Of a stretch of 64,000 nucleotides of DNA, positions 42,336 through 55,440 are shown piece by piece; position 1 is the stretch's first letter; each line of letters starts with the position of its first letter. A program made the position numbers and the translations under genes. Source of the stretch: Lampris incognitus. Its lineage: Eukaryota; Chordata; Actinopteri; Lampriformes; Lampridae. The DNA lies in contig NC_079224.1 of NCBI RefSeq assembly GCF_029633865.1, forward strand, positions 23,090,177 to 23,154,176, given 5' to 3'. The notes under the pieces are model-generated. The model was given only the letters and a program-made list of their open reading frames with translations, was not told where the DNA came from and searched no databases.

Positions 42336-45025
42336 ATGACGTCGAATAGGGTTTTGGCTGCGATAGACTGGGACGGTGGCTTCTCTGTCCCTGTGGCCAA
42401 TGCTGAAAACAAGGCTTTGGAAAACGAGGTGAGTCTGGTTGTAATTTACACTGATGACGAGTTATTTGTTTCTAATTCAGGCTCCTCATTTTGATCGACT
42501 ACCTTAGCTCAGCTGGTCATCTGCACCTCCCGTTATCAACAGGTTCGTTTAAAAGAGAAGGAGCTGATGCTTTTGGAAGATAAACTTGAGGACCGTAAAG
42601 ACCGAATACAAGCGTTGTCTCAACACATGAGAAACCTGACACAAGAGCTGTCACACACACAGGTAACGCTAAATGACGCCAGACAGCAATTTCTTGTTTT
42701 TACTTAGTATGTAGTCGCGCCTTTAGTAGTCGATATGCATGTTTTTTTGTGTTTTTTTAATGATATGATTGTAATATTATTAAAGCATGATGAATAAAAT
42801 ATCCGATCGCGGTTTTACATTCACCCCTAATTTCAAGTATTTATTTATTTTTCTGAACACAGGCGTTGTGCAAGGCGAAAGCAAGAGAGACGGAGTCTGA
42901 GAGAAACTTTAAGGTCCTTGCAGAACGGGAGACGGGACACTTAAGACAGGAGCTGGGAAAGCTGCAGAAAGAGCTTGATCTTTTGAGAGATAGGAGAAAC
43001 ACACAAGAGGTACTTTCATTCAGCTATTTGTTGTCCTCATGAATAACTACTTTTTTGTTATTCATCAATTAAAGCCAAAATATCGTAAGAAATAAAAAAA
43101 TTGCTCGGGTATGAGGAATGCAAGCATGGCTTTGTCTGTTCTGAGAATGAAATAGATACACAATGAAATGGCAGTCAAGTTTTTAACCTTCATTTTCTTT
43201 CTTCTGGGTGGGTATTGGAGCAAATGTCTGGATGCTGGATCACTTCTAAACAATAATGTTCTTGTCACCTGAATGACTACAGCACAGAATTCTTGGGTCT
43301 CAGTGCTGAAATATCCCATTCACTTATTTATTTATTTTAATCCATAAGAGCAACATTTTCAAAGCCACACAGAAGTTAGAGAAACTGCGCAATCAGCTGA
43401 ACTGGGACCAGCAAACCCTGGATGCCTGGCTGGAGGAGTCGGCCCACAAAGACGAGGACACCATGGCCATCATCAAGTACGCCGCGCAGGATGAACGTAG
43501 GATCAAGGTCGGATGGGAATGCCTGGGTCAATGTTCTTTCAGCTAGCATGGTCACTATTATCATTACTAACATATAGCATTAAAACTTTGCAGAGAGCTT
43601 TTCCAAGTGCCACCAAAACAGAATAGTTAACTGTACAAAAAAAGATAATGAGTTTATCGAAAACTAGATGAAACTGGATGTCTTGAGAAAGGTCCTTGTG
43701 GCCATAATGTTGACTCTTTTTGATAAATCAATGCAGAGGTGATGAGTGTGTGCAGGAATTGACTTTTTTTCTTTGGAATCGGAAGAAAAACTTGACCCTT
43801 AATATAAACCAGCACAAGATCAGCAGCAGGATTAGTGAGCAACTATCAAGCCACAAAACTAGATGTAGACGGTTATACAGTTGGCTGGCTGTCATGCTGT
43901 GTACAGTGAAGACCTCGGTTGTCTTTTGCCCCTCCACATACAGTCACTCACTGTGGCTATAGAGAAGAAGACACTTGAAGCCAACCAAAGGCGCAAAACA
44001 CTGGACAACGAGTTGACTGAGACACTATCAGCGCAGGTATGAAGAAAAAACAAAAATTGAAAAACCCTAAACATTATGTACAAATCCATCACCTTGCTTT
44101 TTTCCTTGGTTTTTTTTTTTTGGCAATTGTGTCTTGGAGTGACTTCACTAGGAGCCACTTTGCTCCATTGATGTCCACCAGAAGGGGTCTTCTGCTTTGT
44201 AAACAGATTGCTTTGGACAAGACTGCAGAGAATTTCCGATGGGCCCATTTGGAGAGGCAGGAGCTCATCCAACAGTGGGAGAACACGATTAAGCAGATGA
44301 GGAAACGAGATGCTGAGCTGGAACAATGCGCACTGGTAACTGCTGGAGGGCCGGCTTTCCTGATCTCGCACTACTACCGAAGACAGAGCACAAAAAAAAC
44401 CAAACCAAAACATAGCTCTTCAAGCATTTGTGTTAACCAATTTCTAAATGAAAATTAATTTTTTTCTATTTGCTTGTGACATTCTTCCAGAAACTCGCGG
44501 AAGTCAATCAGGAAATCAGGCAAAGGAATGCCAACATTACAGAAAAGAATAACTTTTTGGAGAGTGAGATAGAGAACAACAAGGAAAATGAAAGAAAGAT
44601 CGCCATGGCCAATCGGCAGGCGGCAAAACTGAGACGAGAGCTACAGGAGCTGGAGAATAACCGCAATAGGCTGAAGGGCGAGGTTAGTCGCTCTGATAAA
44701 TGGATTAAATGGATTATCAGATCCATTTAATAGAACTGTTTGATGAAGTCTATGTGAAAGGAATCCTTAAAATGAATCTGAAACCTGGTCGGTAATGCCA
44801 GCTTTATTTCCATGTTACAAATGTAAACATCGGTGAATAATTTTCAAATTTTTTGCAGTTGGAAAGCCTAAAGGGCACAGTGGAAAGAGCAGCCATGGAT
44901 GTCAAGACTTTGAGGTCCCAGATGTCATGCATGAAGAAAGACATCCAAGATAAAACCAACAAGTCAGTCTAAACAAACATTGTGTCCCTGTCAATGATCA
45001 TCCAAAGAAGGAGCTTTATCACAAA

Positions 45026-45084
<59 letters not shown>

Positions 45085-48000
45085 GTAGACTGAAGGAGTC
45101 ACAGCTTCTCAGAGGTGGACTTGAAGAGAAGCTGAAGATGGTGACTCAGACAGCTCTTAGTGTAGAGGAGAGGGCCTTCCAGATTGAGCAGATGTTCAAG
45201 GATGAGGAGCAGGCCATTAAAGTGAGCAGCCTGACAGCCCCGAACAGCAAGTTATATATCTGTTTATTGCATGGGAAATTAAGCATTAGCATTGAAATTA
45301 TTTTGCTTTTTTTTTTAACAATGAGCACTTTTGTACACTTAGCAAGTTTACCTTTAGTTTTCAAGTTTAGTCGATAAAGCAAATCCATTCCCCCCCCTTT
45401 GTTTCATTTTCTTTGCCTTATGGTCACTTTTATGCCAGAGCAAGCCAGGGCAAAAATCAGCCTCATAAATCAACAGTGGCATTTTTATTACATTACCAGC
45501 CTTATAACGCTGTTTGGTGTATATTTTACATCAGGAGATGGATGCTCAGCTGTATCGCCACAGGGAAGTGCTGTTTCATCAGAAACAGGATCTCCAGGCC
45601 CAGAGGATGAAGGAGAAGGATTTCATCACCCAGCTTTCAGGGAGCAAAGCTGCCATCTCCAGCCTGGACAGCGATCTCACCAAATTGGATCATAATTCAC
45701 TCAAGCAGCAGAAAGTCATTGATAATCAGGCATGGCATTTGTTGGTGCAAGACTATTTCAGCTCTTCAACAATACAGCCTATGGCAGGCTACACATAAAT
45801 TCTGCATAATCACTATCGCCATTCCTGCACATGCGTTTCTGTACAACATACTGCAGTCGTTTGTTTTTTTTTTGTGCTGTTCTAGTATTTATTGTTTAGG
45901 GCAACTATCCTAAAACCTTAGGTATCTATACTAGGTTACAAACCTGAAGATTTCTATGCTAATGAACTTTATTTCTGTGCTCGCTATCGCTGACAAGCTC
46001 AAGACTATAGCTAATCTTTTGAGTATGGAAATCATGCATGCTTTTGTAGTTGCTCATTTTAATGGTTCCTGTCGAGTAGAACTTCCTGGGGAAAATGAAA
46101 CAGTGTATAGTGCTATAAGTTGAGAAGAAGAACCCGCTTTGGCTTACAAGCGGCACAGGCTCATAAAAAAAAAAACTTTACTAGTAGGTATTACAATATC
46201 AGTAGGTCCAACCCAGATTTTTTTTTTATTTTCCCCCCCATTTCTCCCCAGTTGTATTTGGCCAATTACCCCACTCTTCCGAGCCATCCCAGTCACTGCT
46301 CCACCCCCTCTGCTGATCCGAGGAGGGCTGCAGACTACCACATGCCTCCTCCAATACATGTGGAGTCGCCAGCCGCTTCTTTTCACTTGACAGTGAGGAG
46401 TTTCACGAGGGGTACGTAGTGCGTGGGAGGATCACGTTATTCCCCCCAGTTCCCCCTCCTCCCAAACAGGCGCCCCGACCGACCAGACGAGGCGCTAGTT
46501 CAGCGACCAGGACACATACCCACATCCGACTTCCCACCCACAGACCCGACCAATTGTGTCTGTAGGGACATCCAATCAAGCCGGAGATAACACGGGGATT
46601 CAGACTGGCGATCCCTGTATTGGTAGGCAACAGAATAGACTGCTACGCTACCCTGACGCCAACAACCCAGATTTAACCACATTTCTTTTGTTTGGAAGTG
46701 GGAACCTGTGGACCTCCAGTGCTCAAACACCAGTGCAATTAGTCCTTATCACCATAGATGTCAAGAGGTGATCTTGAGGATTTTAACTTTAAAGACCATG
46801 TGTAGGCTTGCAATCGCTGTACCAAAGTGCCTTTCAAGAGGGCACCGGTCTCCCACTAGTTATAGGGATGGAGATGCTGCTCTGTATCTGACCCTGTACT
46901 TTGACCCTCCCTGGGGAGGACGGCAAGAACAAAGTCAGAATCAGAATCGTGCTTATTGGCCATGTAGGTTTACACTACATGGAGTTTCGTGGCTCTCTCA
47001 GTGTACTTAACATAGAATAACAACACTGCAACACAACAACCTTCAGATATATACACAAGTATTGACTTATTCAGGCGAAATTAGAGGTGATAATGTGCAA
47101 TGGTGCAGAGAATATATCAGAGATGCTGGAATAGATGTTAGCAGGTTACTTGCATAAAACTGAGATTTTCCTAGGAATTAATAAAGTTTAATTTGGATAA
47201 TCAGGATAATTACTTCCAGTAGGCTCTATACTGATAATAAATTTTTCCCACTTCATGCTCACTCATCCTTTTCATGTGTCATGTAGGACTTCCATATCCA
47301 GCAACTGGAGAAGAAAATGGCTCGTCTGCGAGGTGACATTAACAAACAGGAAAAGCAGGTGTTAGAAAAGAAGATGGCTGAGCTGACCAGCGGCCTAGAG
47401 GAGAAGCAGAAGACTGCCCACTTGCTGACCTCCCAGCTCAAGGAGCTTGAGGTTGGTCAGCCTTTGCACTCATCACCTTGTAGAATATAAAATGCTGCTT
47501 AGTTTGAATCAGTGAAATGACTTGTTATATGTCTGAGAAGCCACCTTTGAGGTGTGTATTGTATTTTTTGAGGGCTACAATCTTGAGTTGGTAGTTATAA
47601 AGTGTAAAAGTTGCCAAACGGTATCTGAAGCAATTAGTTTCAATTTCAGTCCTTTGAACTACAGCTGGATCCATTTGATTATTTCTTCTATGGCAAAATG
47701 AACTGGATGTTTGGATCCTGTTTGTCAATAGTACTTTCCCTAAAATATGTTGAATGTTTTTTAATCTGTGATCTAGTTTGGTAAAGAGCTCATATATTTA
47801 GTGCCCGGATACGTGATAGTTTATGTCTGTGAATACTGCTGTTTTCATCATTATAAAACAATATATTGCCATGGTAGAATATGATGTACATAGCAGAAGA
47901 GCAGTGGATGGATAATCACAGAAGCAGTGACATTAGATTACATTAAAGTAGGTCAAAGGTGGGCGGCACGGTGGCGCAGTGGTTAGCGTAGTGGCCTCAC

Positions 48001-51000
48001 AGCAAGAAGGTCTGGGTTCGAACCCTGGGGTAGTCCAACCATGGGGGTCATCCCAAGACATCCTCTTTGTGGAGTTTGCATGTTCTCCCCATGTCTGCGT
48101 GGGTTTCCTCCGGGTGCTCCGGTTTCCTCCCACAGTCCAGAAATGTAGGTCAGGTGAATTGGCCATACTAAATTGTCCCTAGGTGTGACTGTGTCGGCCC
48201 TGTGATGGACTGGTGGCCTGTCCAGGATGTCTCCCCCCCTGCCGCCCAATGACCGCTGGGATAGGCTCCAGCATCTTGTGACCCCAATTGGGATAAGCAG
48301 CTTGGACAGTGGATGGGTGGATAGGTCATAGGTTTATTAACTTTTTTATTGCAGCATCAAAACCCACCAGAATCCATCTCAACAGATAGAGGAATGTGTA
48401 ATTATATTGTAATCAAAAGCAAAATTGTCAAATATTAGTGTTAGTAATGGTTCCAGGGAATTTTTTCACATCTATATGTATTTTTCCATTAAAGTTGAAA
48501 TGCATATGGATCTGAAACCCATCAAAACGACAACCCACTTTTGAACTCTTAACAGCAAGGCTACTGTGGTCTCTGGCAGGATTACATCCGCTGTGTGAGG
48601 AAAGAGACAGAGAAGACCGGAGCAGAGAAAAGTGATTTGACCACCAAGATAGAGGAGCTCCATCTGTCCAATGACATTGCAGACAAGGACCTCAGGAAGC
48701 TCAGACTCCACAAACAGGTGCCTTATCTATCATGATTTCAGTTCACTGACCGAAGAGACTGAGAGGAACTTTGGATGAACAGTTTTGGAAAGAAAGGTTG
48801 ATTCCTGATCATGACCCCCATGTTAGGAATCAACTTTCTCCTTACCTCTCCAGTCACTTGGTCTCACTCTGGTCACATACAAATCATACATTACATTTGC
48901 ACTTGTTCCCTGTCAGGACACCATGGTAGAGGACAGCATCCTGAAGCTGGAGGTCAAACGTCTGAGGGACCTATTGTACAACAAAGCGGACAGTGTCCTC
49001 TCTCTGGAGAAGAGGCGGCTGGAGCTGCAGACCGCCATGAGGGAGAGGGAGGAGGAGATCAAGGTATACAGAGACATGCTCAGCAAGCAGGTCAGGATCG
49101 AGGACCAAGAGAGACAGAGGCACAGGTAAGTAACTCCCCTCCACATGTGTGCATGCACACACACACACACCTGAGGGCCAGGTCGTGTCTGCATAATTGG
49201 TGATATTGTGGCATTGTCTACTTAAAACTACCACAGTGTGTGTTCAAAGAGACATCGCCTTGGATTCAGTAGTACTGCTTTTATGGTTAAGCGTTATGTG
49301 GGATTGTAAATGTTTGTTTGTACAATATGATATATGAGTGTCAGTTTACTGTAGTAACCGTTTTGGAAAATAGTTGTTTTTGTTCGGTAAACAACTCGCT
49401 TAGAAACCCAGTGTCTCATTCAGTGAATGAATGTGTTTCAGTGCTGAAATGCATGAGAGGTTGTCTAAGGTCAACACGATGCAGAAGCGCTATGAGATTT
49501 TGACCATTTCAATGGCCGCTCCAGAGGGAGAAGAGGAGAAATCACAGGCGTATTATGTCATAAAGGTGGGACATCCTCAAAAGCACCACCTGTACACCCA
49601 ACAGGGAGTCTGTTGTTGCCAGCCTAGGTCAGTTAGGTATTTCAGATGTACATGTGCACCTAGTCACGGGACGTACTCTTTTCACCAGGCTGCTCAGGAG
49701 AAAGAGGAACTCAAGCGGAAGGGCGACAGTCTAGATGCCAAAATTCGCAAGATGGAGAAGGAGATCAAAGCACTGGAGAACACCATTCAGTTGGTCAACA
49801 ATTGTAACTCAGCGTTTCGTAAATCCCTCAACAAAGTCAATGAGACCAGTATGTATGAGGAGAACAACTCTGTCTGTCTGTCCTGATTTATATCTGTCTG
49901 TGCATCTGTCCCGATTCATATCTATCGATTTGTCTGTAAGTCTATCTCTGTCTTTCCAGATCTGTTGATCTGTCTTGCTGACTGTCTGTCTGTCTTTCCA
50001 TCCGCCCATCCATCCATCTATTATCCAAACTGCTTGTCCTGCTCGCAGGGTCATGGGGATGCTGGAGCCTACCCCAGCTGGGACTGCTGCTGTCTGTCTT
50101 TCCAATTCTGTAATTGTTGACTGGTCTATTTGTCTATTTGGCTTGCTTGCTAGCTATTAAAAATATATCTAAGAATGATTGACAATCTACATAGTTATTA
50201 AAACAGAGCAAAAAATAAGCTCAATGTTAGAAGATGGATAATATACATCCTTCCTGAGGTTGTTTTTTTGGTTGACTTTGTTTCCAGGTGAAGAGTACCA
50301 GGAAAAACTGAGGCTGGAAGAGCAACAAAGAGCAGCTATTGTGAAATACAAGTATCAGAAGAGACAGATCAAGGAGCTCGAGGAAGATATCCAGGTTTAT
50401 TTCTCTTTGGAATATGACTCACATCAATGTGACGTTTTTTCCTCACCGCTATCTCTATACCACATGTAAATGAAGTAAGAGTCAATAAACTGGGTTGTTT
50501 TTTTGTTTTTTGTTTTTGCATTAATTTATTTTTCTTTCCCTTTCTTAGACGTTACTTTCTTACATTCCATGAACAATGTCTTAGAATTATCTCCCTATCT
50601 GATCTCAGCAGTCTTCTGTCTTCATTACTTGTGTGGATTACTTTGTGGTATTATTGACATTTCCTTAAGTCTCTTGCAGTAGCAGTAAGTCAAAACAAGA
50701 CTTGCTGAACAACTCCAGGACAATAGTGCACAGAGACTGAGCTCACATTATTTCTGTCCGTGTGCATATTTGTGATTCTGCGGGCATATGCATGCACACA
50801 CCTTTGTGTGTGTGTTTACTTTCTGTGCCTGCCCTTCACCTTTCACCAATTCCAGATCATGAACAGTACCCTGGAAAGCCTGCTGCAGGAGGGGCAGAAA
50901 CAGGAGGAACACACTACGGTGATTCAGTCACATTTCATTCAGCTTAACAAAGAACTGGCTTCCCAGAAGGAGAAACTCGACAGGGCCACAAAACAGGTTT

Positions 51001-52821
51001 TCTGCACACCTTGCCACTTTGCCATTGCATTTTTATTTATTTTTTTGCATGTTCTTGCCTTTATTGGATAGTGGACAGTGAAGTTGACAGGAAACAAGAG
51101 GGGAGAGAGATGGGTATGACATGAAACAAAGGTTCCTGGCTGAATCGAAATGGGGATGTTGCAGTTATGTGGCATGCACTGTAACCACTCAGCCACTGGG
51201 ATGTCTTGTCATTACATTTCAATGATTGTTTGTACAATGACTGACGCAGAACAAGCAACTCCTACCCAGCAACTGGCCTACTTTCTCTGGGCTGAGCTCC
51301 AAAATCAGAACCAGAATACTTCATTCATCCCCAAGGGTAAATTGGGTTCTATTACAGACACTCATGCTCTAAGAACTAAAAACTAACAAGATACAAGATA
51401 AGAAAATAGAAATAAAAGATAAATAAGAAATAGAAAATAAGAACAAACTAGAAAAATGCTTTCCCACAGAAAAAGCGTGTGAATGCTGAGCTGCTGAAAG
51501 AAATCGTGAAAGCATTGCTGAAAATGGATAAATAGGAAAAGTCAAAGTCACTAGCCTACCTGAAATACCTGGAAACTGAAATGTGAAATGGCTGAATATT
51601 TTAAGTTTTAAAGGTATAAAAAACTGAAAAATTTGCCATAATGTGCTAAATACATAAATAGTTTGATTGTTGAATGGTTTCTGTAGTTTAAAGTATGAAA
51701 AAGTAGAAGTGGTGCCACTAATTAAGAACTGTAAAGCAATAGTGTGAATGCCCAGCATTCACACTAATTAGGCTGGCAGTTGAGTTTCAAATTGATATGT
51801 GATGTCACAGTAGGACTGAACATTCTAACAGGCAAAGTATATGGCAGAATTGCTAAACTTTAGAGCTGAATTGTTCAAAAACTATAAAATATTTTAAAAA
51901 TCTGAATAGGATTCTGAAAGAGCTGAATGTCCTGAACTGTTTAGGCTTTAAATGGGGTTTCTAGCTAAAAAAAAAAATGAAGGAGGAGATACAGTTCAAA
52001 GGTGATGAGAGTTTCAACCTTTCCCCATAAACTTCCATTGTTTTGAAAAAGTAGAAAAAGCTTAATATGTCTAAAAGTATAAAAGATTTTCGAAAAACCC
52101 GAAATGTGAGCCTTAATGGGCTTAAAGAGATGAACATTTTGATACCTGAATGGTTTCAGTGGCTAAAAGTATGAAGGAGTAAGAGGTGGAAAGGTTGCAA
52201 AAGTCCCCCATTGACTCCCATTCAAAAAAGGGCTGAAAAAAGTTGAATATTTCAAAAAGTTCAAAAGGTATGAAAAATCGGAAAGGGCAGCAATAATATC
52301 CTTAATGAGTTGAACATTTTGATAGTTGAATGGTTTCAGTAGCTAAAAGTATGAAGGAGCTACAAAGTGTCAAAAAATGGGCGGAAGAAAAATAAATAAA
52401 TTAAGAACTGCAAAGCAATAGTGTGAATGCACTAAATATATCAACAAGCAAAAGGCCACTGAGCGTGACAGAGAGCTGCTTTCATGCAATGTGAGATAAA
52501 GCTAGATTAGCTGATGGGCACAGTTACGGCAGAGGGAAATGGTAAGAAGGGTTTTTTGTGGAACCTTTAATACATATTCATGCTATCCAGAGCAGTCAAT
52601 TACCTCTCATGGTATTTTGCAGAGGCCAAAGGTAGTTGACTTCTTCTTGAAGGTTTGTCATACATAGCAACAGCAATGACTATGGGGCTTGCAAAAAATT
52701 TTTGCAAACAGTGAACACTAAATACTTCTCCAGTCTTAGAATAACTTAATACTAAAAAGTGTAAATACATAAATACATGCATTAGCAATGATAGTAAAGA
52801 AACTACTCTCTCCACCCCGGC

Positions 52822-52864
<43 letters not shown>

Positions 52865-53951
52865 TGTGTGTGTGTAAATAAAAACCTTTTGTCTTTCACT
52901 GTAATTATCTTTTATAATTTTCCATGTCTATTTGCACTTCGCCAGTGCTCCAAGTTGACAAAAGAGATCCACTCAGCCAACAAGACTCAGTTGGAGACAT
53001 TTGAGGAGCAGGACATTGAGCTGAGGGAGACGAGAGAATTCAACAAGACCACTGACAGGATGCTGCTGGATGCAATGAGGGAAAACGCCGACCTTGCAGC
53101 AGTGATAGAAAAGTATTTCCTACAGGTAGCAGTGACACTGTTGAGTGTCTTATATTCAGCAGCCTAAAATTAAACTTTACAGTCATTTTATAACAGCAAA
53201 GCGGTGCATTCAATAGAAATAGCATTAGTGCCACCGGCTCTAGATGTGTGTCGCCATGGTTTCAGAGAAGGCAGGTGAAAATATTAAGTGTTTCTAATGG
53301 TACATCTTCAGTTGGCTAATTACTAAGCTATTCTTATTTCCCCCTTTTCTTTTGCATTCATTCAGGTTAACGTACCTCTTCCGTCTCCGGCTTCCATCCC
53401 TGCCAGCCGCCAGAGCTCCTACACCAACTCTGCTCGCAGCTCTGTCTCCTCCAGGTTAGGCTTTCTGCTCTACACCATCAAACATGCTTCCTGAGAGCTG
53501 TCAGATCAGCTAGCTTCCCGAGTCCTTTTGGACTGAAACGACGACAGCTGTGTATTACACATTGCCTAGAATCCAATTAAATTTGGCCATGACCCCTTAT
53601 CATGTACTAACAAAGCTAGTTGTCTCCATAAATGTTGAGGATGTTTCAACACCAAAAGACATAATTGCATCATAACCTTTGTACAGCAATATGTTTGTTC
53701 TTTTTCCACTCTGTAGATTTTTGATTTCTCACACCCAGTTGGTTTAGTGTTGTTCTGTTTTCTATTTTATAAGATCTGTTGAGTCCTCAGCAAGCAGCAG
53801 CCCCAGGAGCTCTGCACTACAGTCGGCCACACCCAAGACCACAGAACTGGGCCTGGGTCTCACTGTGACCTCCCCTCCCACATCTGCCTCCCCGCGCTCG
53901 TCCAGCGCTGCTAGCAGCGGCAGCAGCCATAGCCAACACAAGAGTCCATAG
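42336..53951 (+). CDS. ccdc39: CCDC39, axonemal 96-nm ruler coiled-coil protein, complete
   Basis: Twenty exons join in frame: 42336-42428, 42543-42662, 42863-43009, 43349-43507, 43944-44036, 44207-44335, 44491-44682, 44859-44962, 45089-45221, 45535-45729, 47287-47451, 48580-48717, 48917-49125, 49442-49565, 49689-49848, 50288-50394, 50856-50996, 52946-53125, 53366-53454, 53774-53951. The product is 951 residues (human 941). It starts [15 protein letters not shown] after a short leader, is nearly all heptad coiled coil ([27 protein letters not shown]-type blocks, [31 protein letters not shown]), and ends in a Ser/Pro-rich tail. With CCDC40 it sets the 96-nm repeat of motile cilia; human mutations cause primary ciliary dyskinesia. 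All introns are GT-AG except intron 10, which appears to use a GC donor (CAG|GCATGG at 45730). Intron 8 ends in a long (TG)n tract against exon 9. AATAAA at 54156-54161 marks the 3' end. Confidence 0.96.
45028..45083 (+). promoter_or_regulatory. (TG)n tract abutting the ccdc39 exon 9 splice acceptor
   Basis: About 27 TG units end at 45083, immediately followed by TTGTAG and exon 9 (45089). The tract takes the place of a normal pyrimidine stretch. UG repeats in RNA bind TDP-43-type proteins. Confidence 0.85.
46221..46662 (-). repeat. SINE family A, copy 5, full length, in ccdc39 intron 10
   Basis: It is the reverse complement of the family A copies. A perfect 12-bp duplication, CAACCCAGATTT, lies at 46209-46220 and 46663-46674. 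Tail (T-rich on this strand) at 46221-46235, tRNA head at the right end. Insertion is opposite to the gene. Confidence 0.85.
46930..47110 (+). repeat. LINE-tail-like repeat
   Basis: AGTCAGAATCAGAATCGTGC then TTATTGGCCATGTAGG and TGGAGTTTCGTGG, a pattern shared with 20483-20530 and with fish non-LTR tails. Ends not defined. Confidence 0.4.
47961..48321 (+). repeat. tRNA-derived SINE family B, full length, in ccdc39 intron 11
   Basis: The head GGCACGGTGGCGCAGTGGTT (A box) and GGGTTCGAACCC (B box) is followed by the common fish body (GTTTGCATGTTCTCCCC; GGTTTCCTCC) and a tail GGATGGGTGG. An imperfect 12-bp duplication, TAGGTCAAAGGT/TAGGTCATAGGT, lies at 47949-47960 and 48322-48333. Confidence 0.85.
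50006..50092 (-). repeat. SINE family B 3' fragment, ccdc39 intron 15
   Basis: CCATCCATCTATTATCCAAA and GGGATGCTGGAGCCTACCCC are the reverse of the family B 3' end. The upstream 49880-49990 is a (CTGT)n-like simple region. Confidence 0.55.
51300..52445. repeat. repeat-rich segment in ccdc39 intron 17
   Basis: 51300-51360 looks like a LINE tail (CAGAATACTTCATTCATCCC). From about 51460 a unit recurs: TGAATGGTTTCAGTAGCTAA with AAGTATGAAGGAG at about 51675 (diverged), 52150 and 52330; GCAATAGTGTGAATGC occurs at 51735 and 52416. A perfect 12-base-arm hairpin TAGTGTGAATGC/GCATTCACACTA lies at 51738-51764. This is a diverged tandem or nested MITE array; family not named. Confidence 0.5.
52822..52876. 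repeat. (GA)n(TG)n microsatellite in ccdc39 intron 17
   Basis: About 20 GA units followed by 8 TG units, ending about 70 bp upstream of exon 18. Confidence 0.95.
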
Positions 53952-54823
53952 CACGTGGCTCCTTCCCCCTAATTACCGCCTGCTGATATCGATGTAGTCG
54001 ATAAACCACAAACCAGAGGGTGGTGTTGTTATCCAGTGCATGTACAATCTATGTATCATCGCATGGTCATAATCTGTTTTGATACGCCCGATTGTGATTT
54101 TTGAAAATGTTATTTTTCATTCATTGTAACTTTAAAGCATGACACAATAGTTTACAATAAAGCTTTGAAACCTATATCTCATGGTATAATCAAATTAAGG
54201 ACTTCTTTTTGATATTATAGTGAAATGTTCGTCACTGGATTTGCCTGCACTTTGACAGTCATACTGTAAGATCTTGATTTAAGTTTTCCTTTTAGATTAC
54301 AGTCACCTGAATGAAATGTTTTATGCATCTGCATTACATTATTGAGCAGGCATAAAGACATACCTATATTAATTGCAATTAGGTTGCCATAAAATAATAT
54401 TGACTTGCTTCATACAAAAATGGCTTCTCATTAGCTCTTTCACAGAATCGGGAATTTTGACAAGCCAAACGCTGCTGGATTTAGACTACCCAGTAGAATG
54501 TTCTCCGTTGTAACAGGCACTTTTGCAAATAACCCACCATCTGCTTTCAATGTCCATCTCTTCCTTAGAAAAAAAAACTTCTTGGCTGGTGAATTTAAAA
54601 AATGGCAAGAACATTGTGGAACTGATCTTCCCGAGTCTTGATGAAAATTCAAACAAACAAGCCAAAATACGTTTTCTTATATTAGAAGCCATACCTATGT
54701 ATGTGCTTATGAGAGACACAACCAGACCTGGACATGTGTGAAATAAATCGGGTGACACCAAATCTCTGTTATTGCTTGTATGGAATCCAAGTCGATTCAG
54801 CGCGTACATTTATTTATTTCATT

Positions 54824-55440
54824 ACATTACAGTCATTTAGCCGACGCTTTTATCCAAAGCGACTTACAATAAATGCATTTAACGTAGGAAATCTGGAGAA
54901 CTACTAGTCATCAGAGGTCATAAGTTCATCTAAGCAAGCATCTAGGAGCAAAACCAGTGCTAAAGTAAAAGTGCAAGAAAGAGATTTTTTGTTTAAATGA
55001 GTGAATAGAATAAGTGCTAAGAACAAGTAACAGGGTAGTAAAAGTGAGTTTTCAACCTGCGCCGAAAGATGGGCAGCGACTCCGCTGTCCTGACATCAGT
55101 GGGGAGTTCATTCCACCACTGTGGGACCAGCACAGAAAAGAGTCGTGACCTGGTCGATCGGCAGCAAGGGCCTCTGAGCAACGGGGCAACCAGGCGTCCC
55201 GAGGCAGCAGAGCGAAGTGGTCGGGCGGGGGTGTAGGGCTTGACCATGGCCTGGCGATAGGAAGGAGCTGTTCCTTTCACTGCCCTGTAGGCTAGCACCA
55301 GAGTCTTAAACTGGATGTGAGCAGCTACTGGGAGCTAGTGGAGGGGAGTTGTGTGGGAGAACTTAGGGCGGTTGAACACCAGACGAGCTGCAGCTTTCTG
55401 AACAAGCTCCAGAGGTCTGATGGCTGACTCATCATTTTCA
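54824..55440 (-). mobile_element. L2/Maui-type LINE, 3' end only
   Basis: On the minus strand the C-terminal part of ORF2 reads VLVPQWWNELPTDVRTAESL and FRRRLKTHFYY, the conserved end of L2-clade reverse-transcriptase proteins. It is followed by the typical 3' end AAGTCGCTTTGGATAAAAGC (54845-54870, reverse) and a GTAATGTAATG tail. 5'-truncated, as most LINE copies are; located downstream of ccdc39. Confidence 0.85.

Noticed and set aside
46120-46419. 100-codon frame in ccdc39 intron 10
   Set aside because: It reads through SINE family A copy 5.
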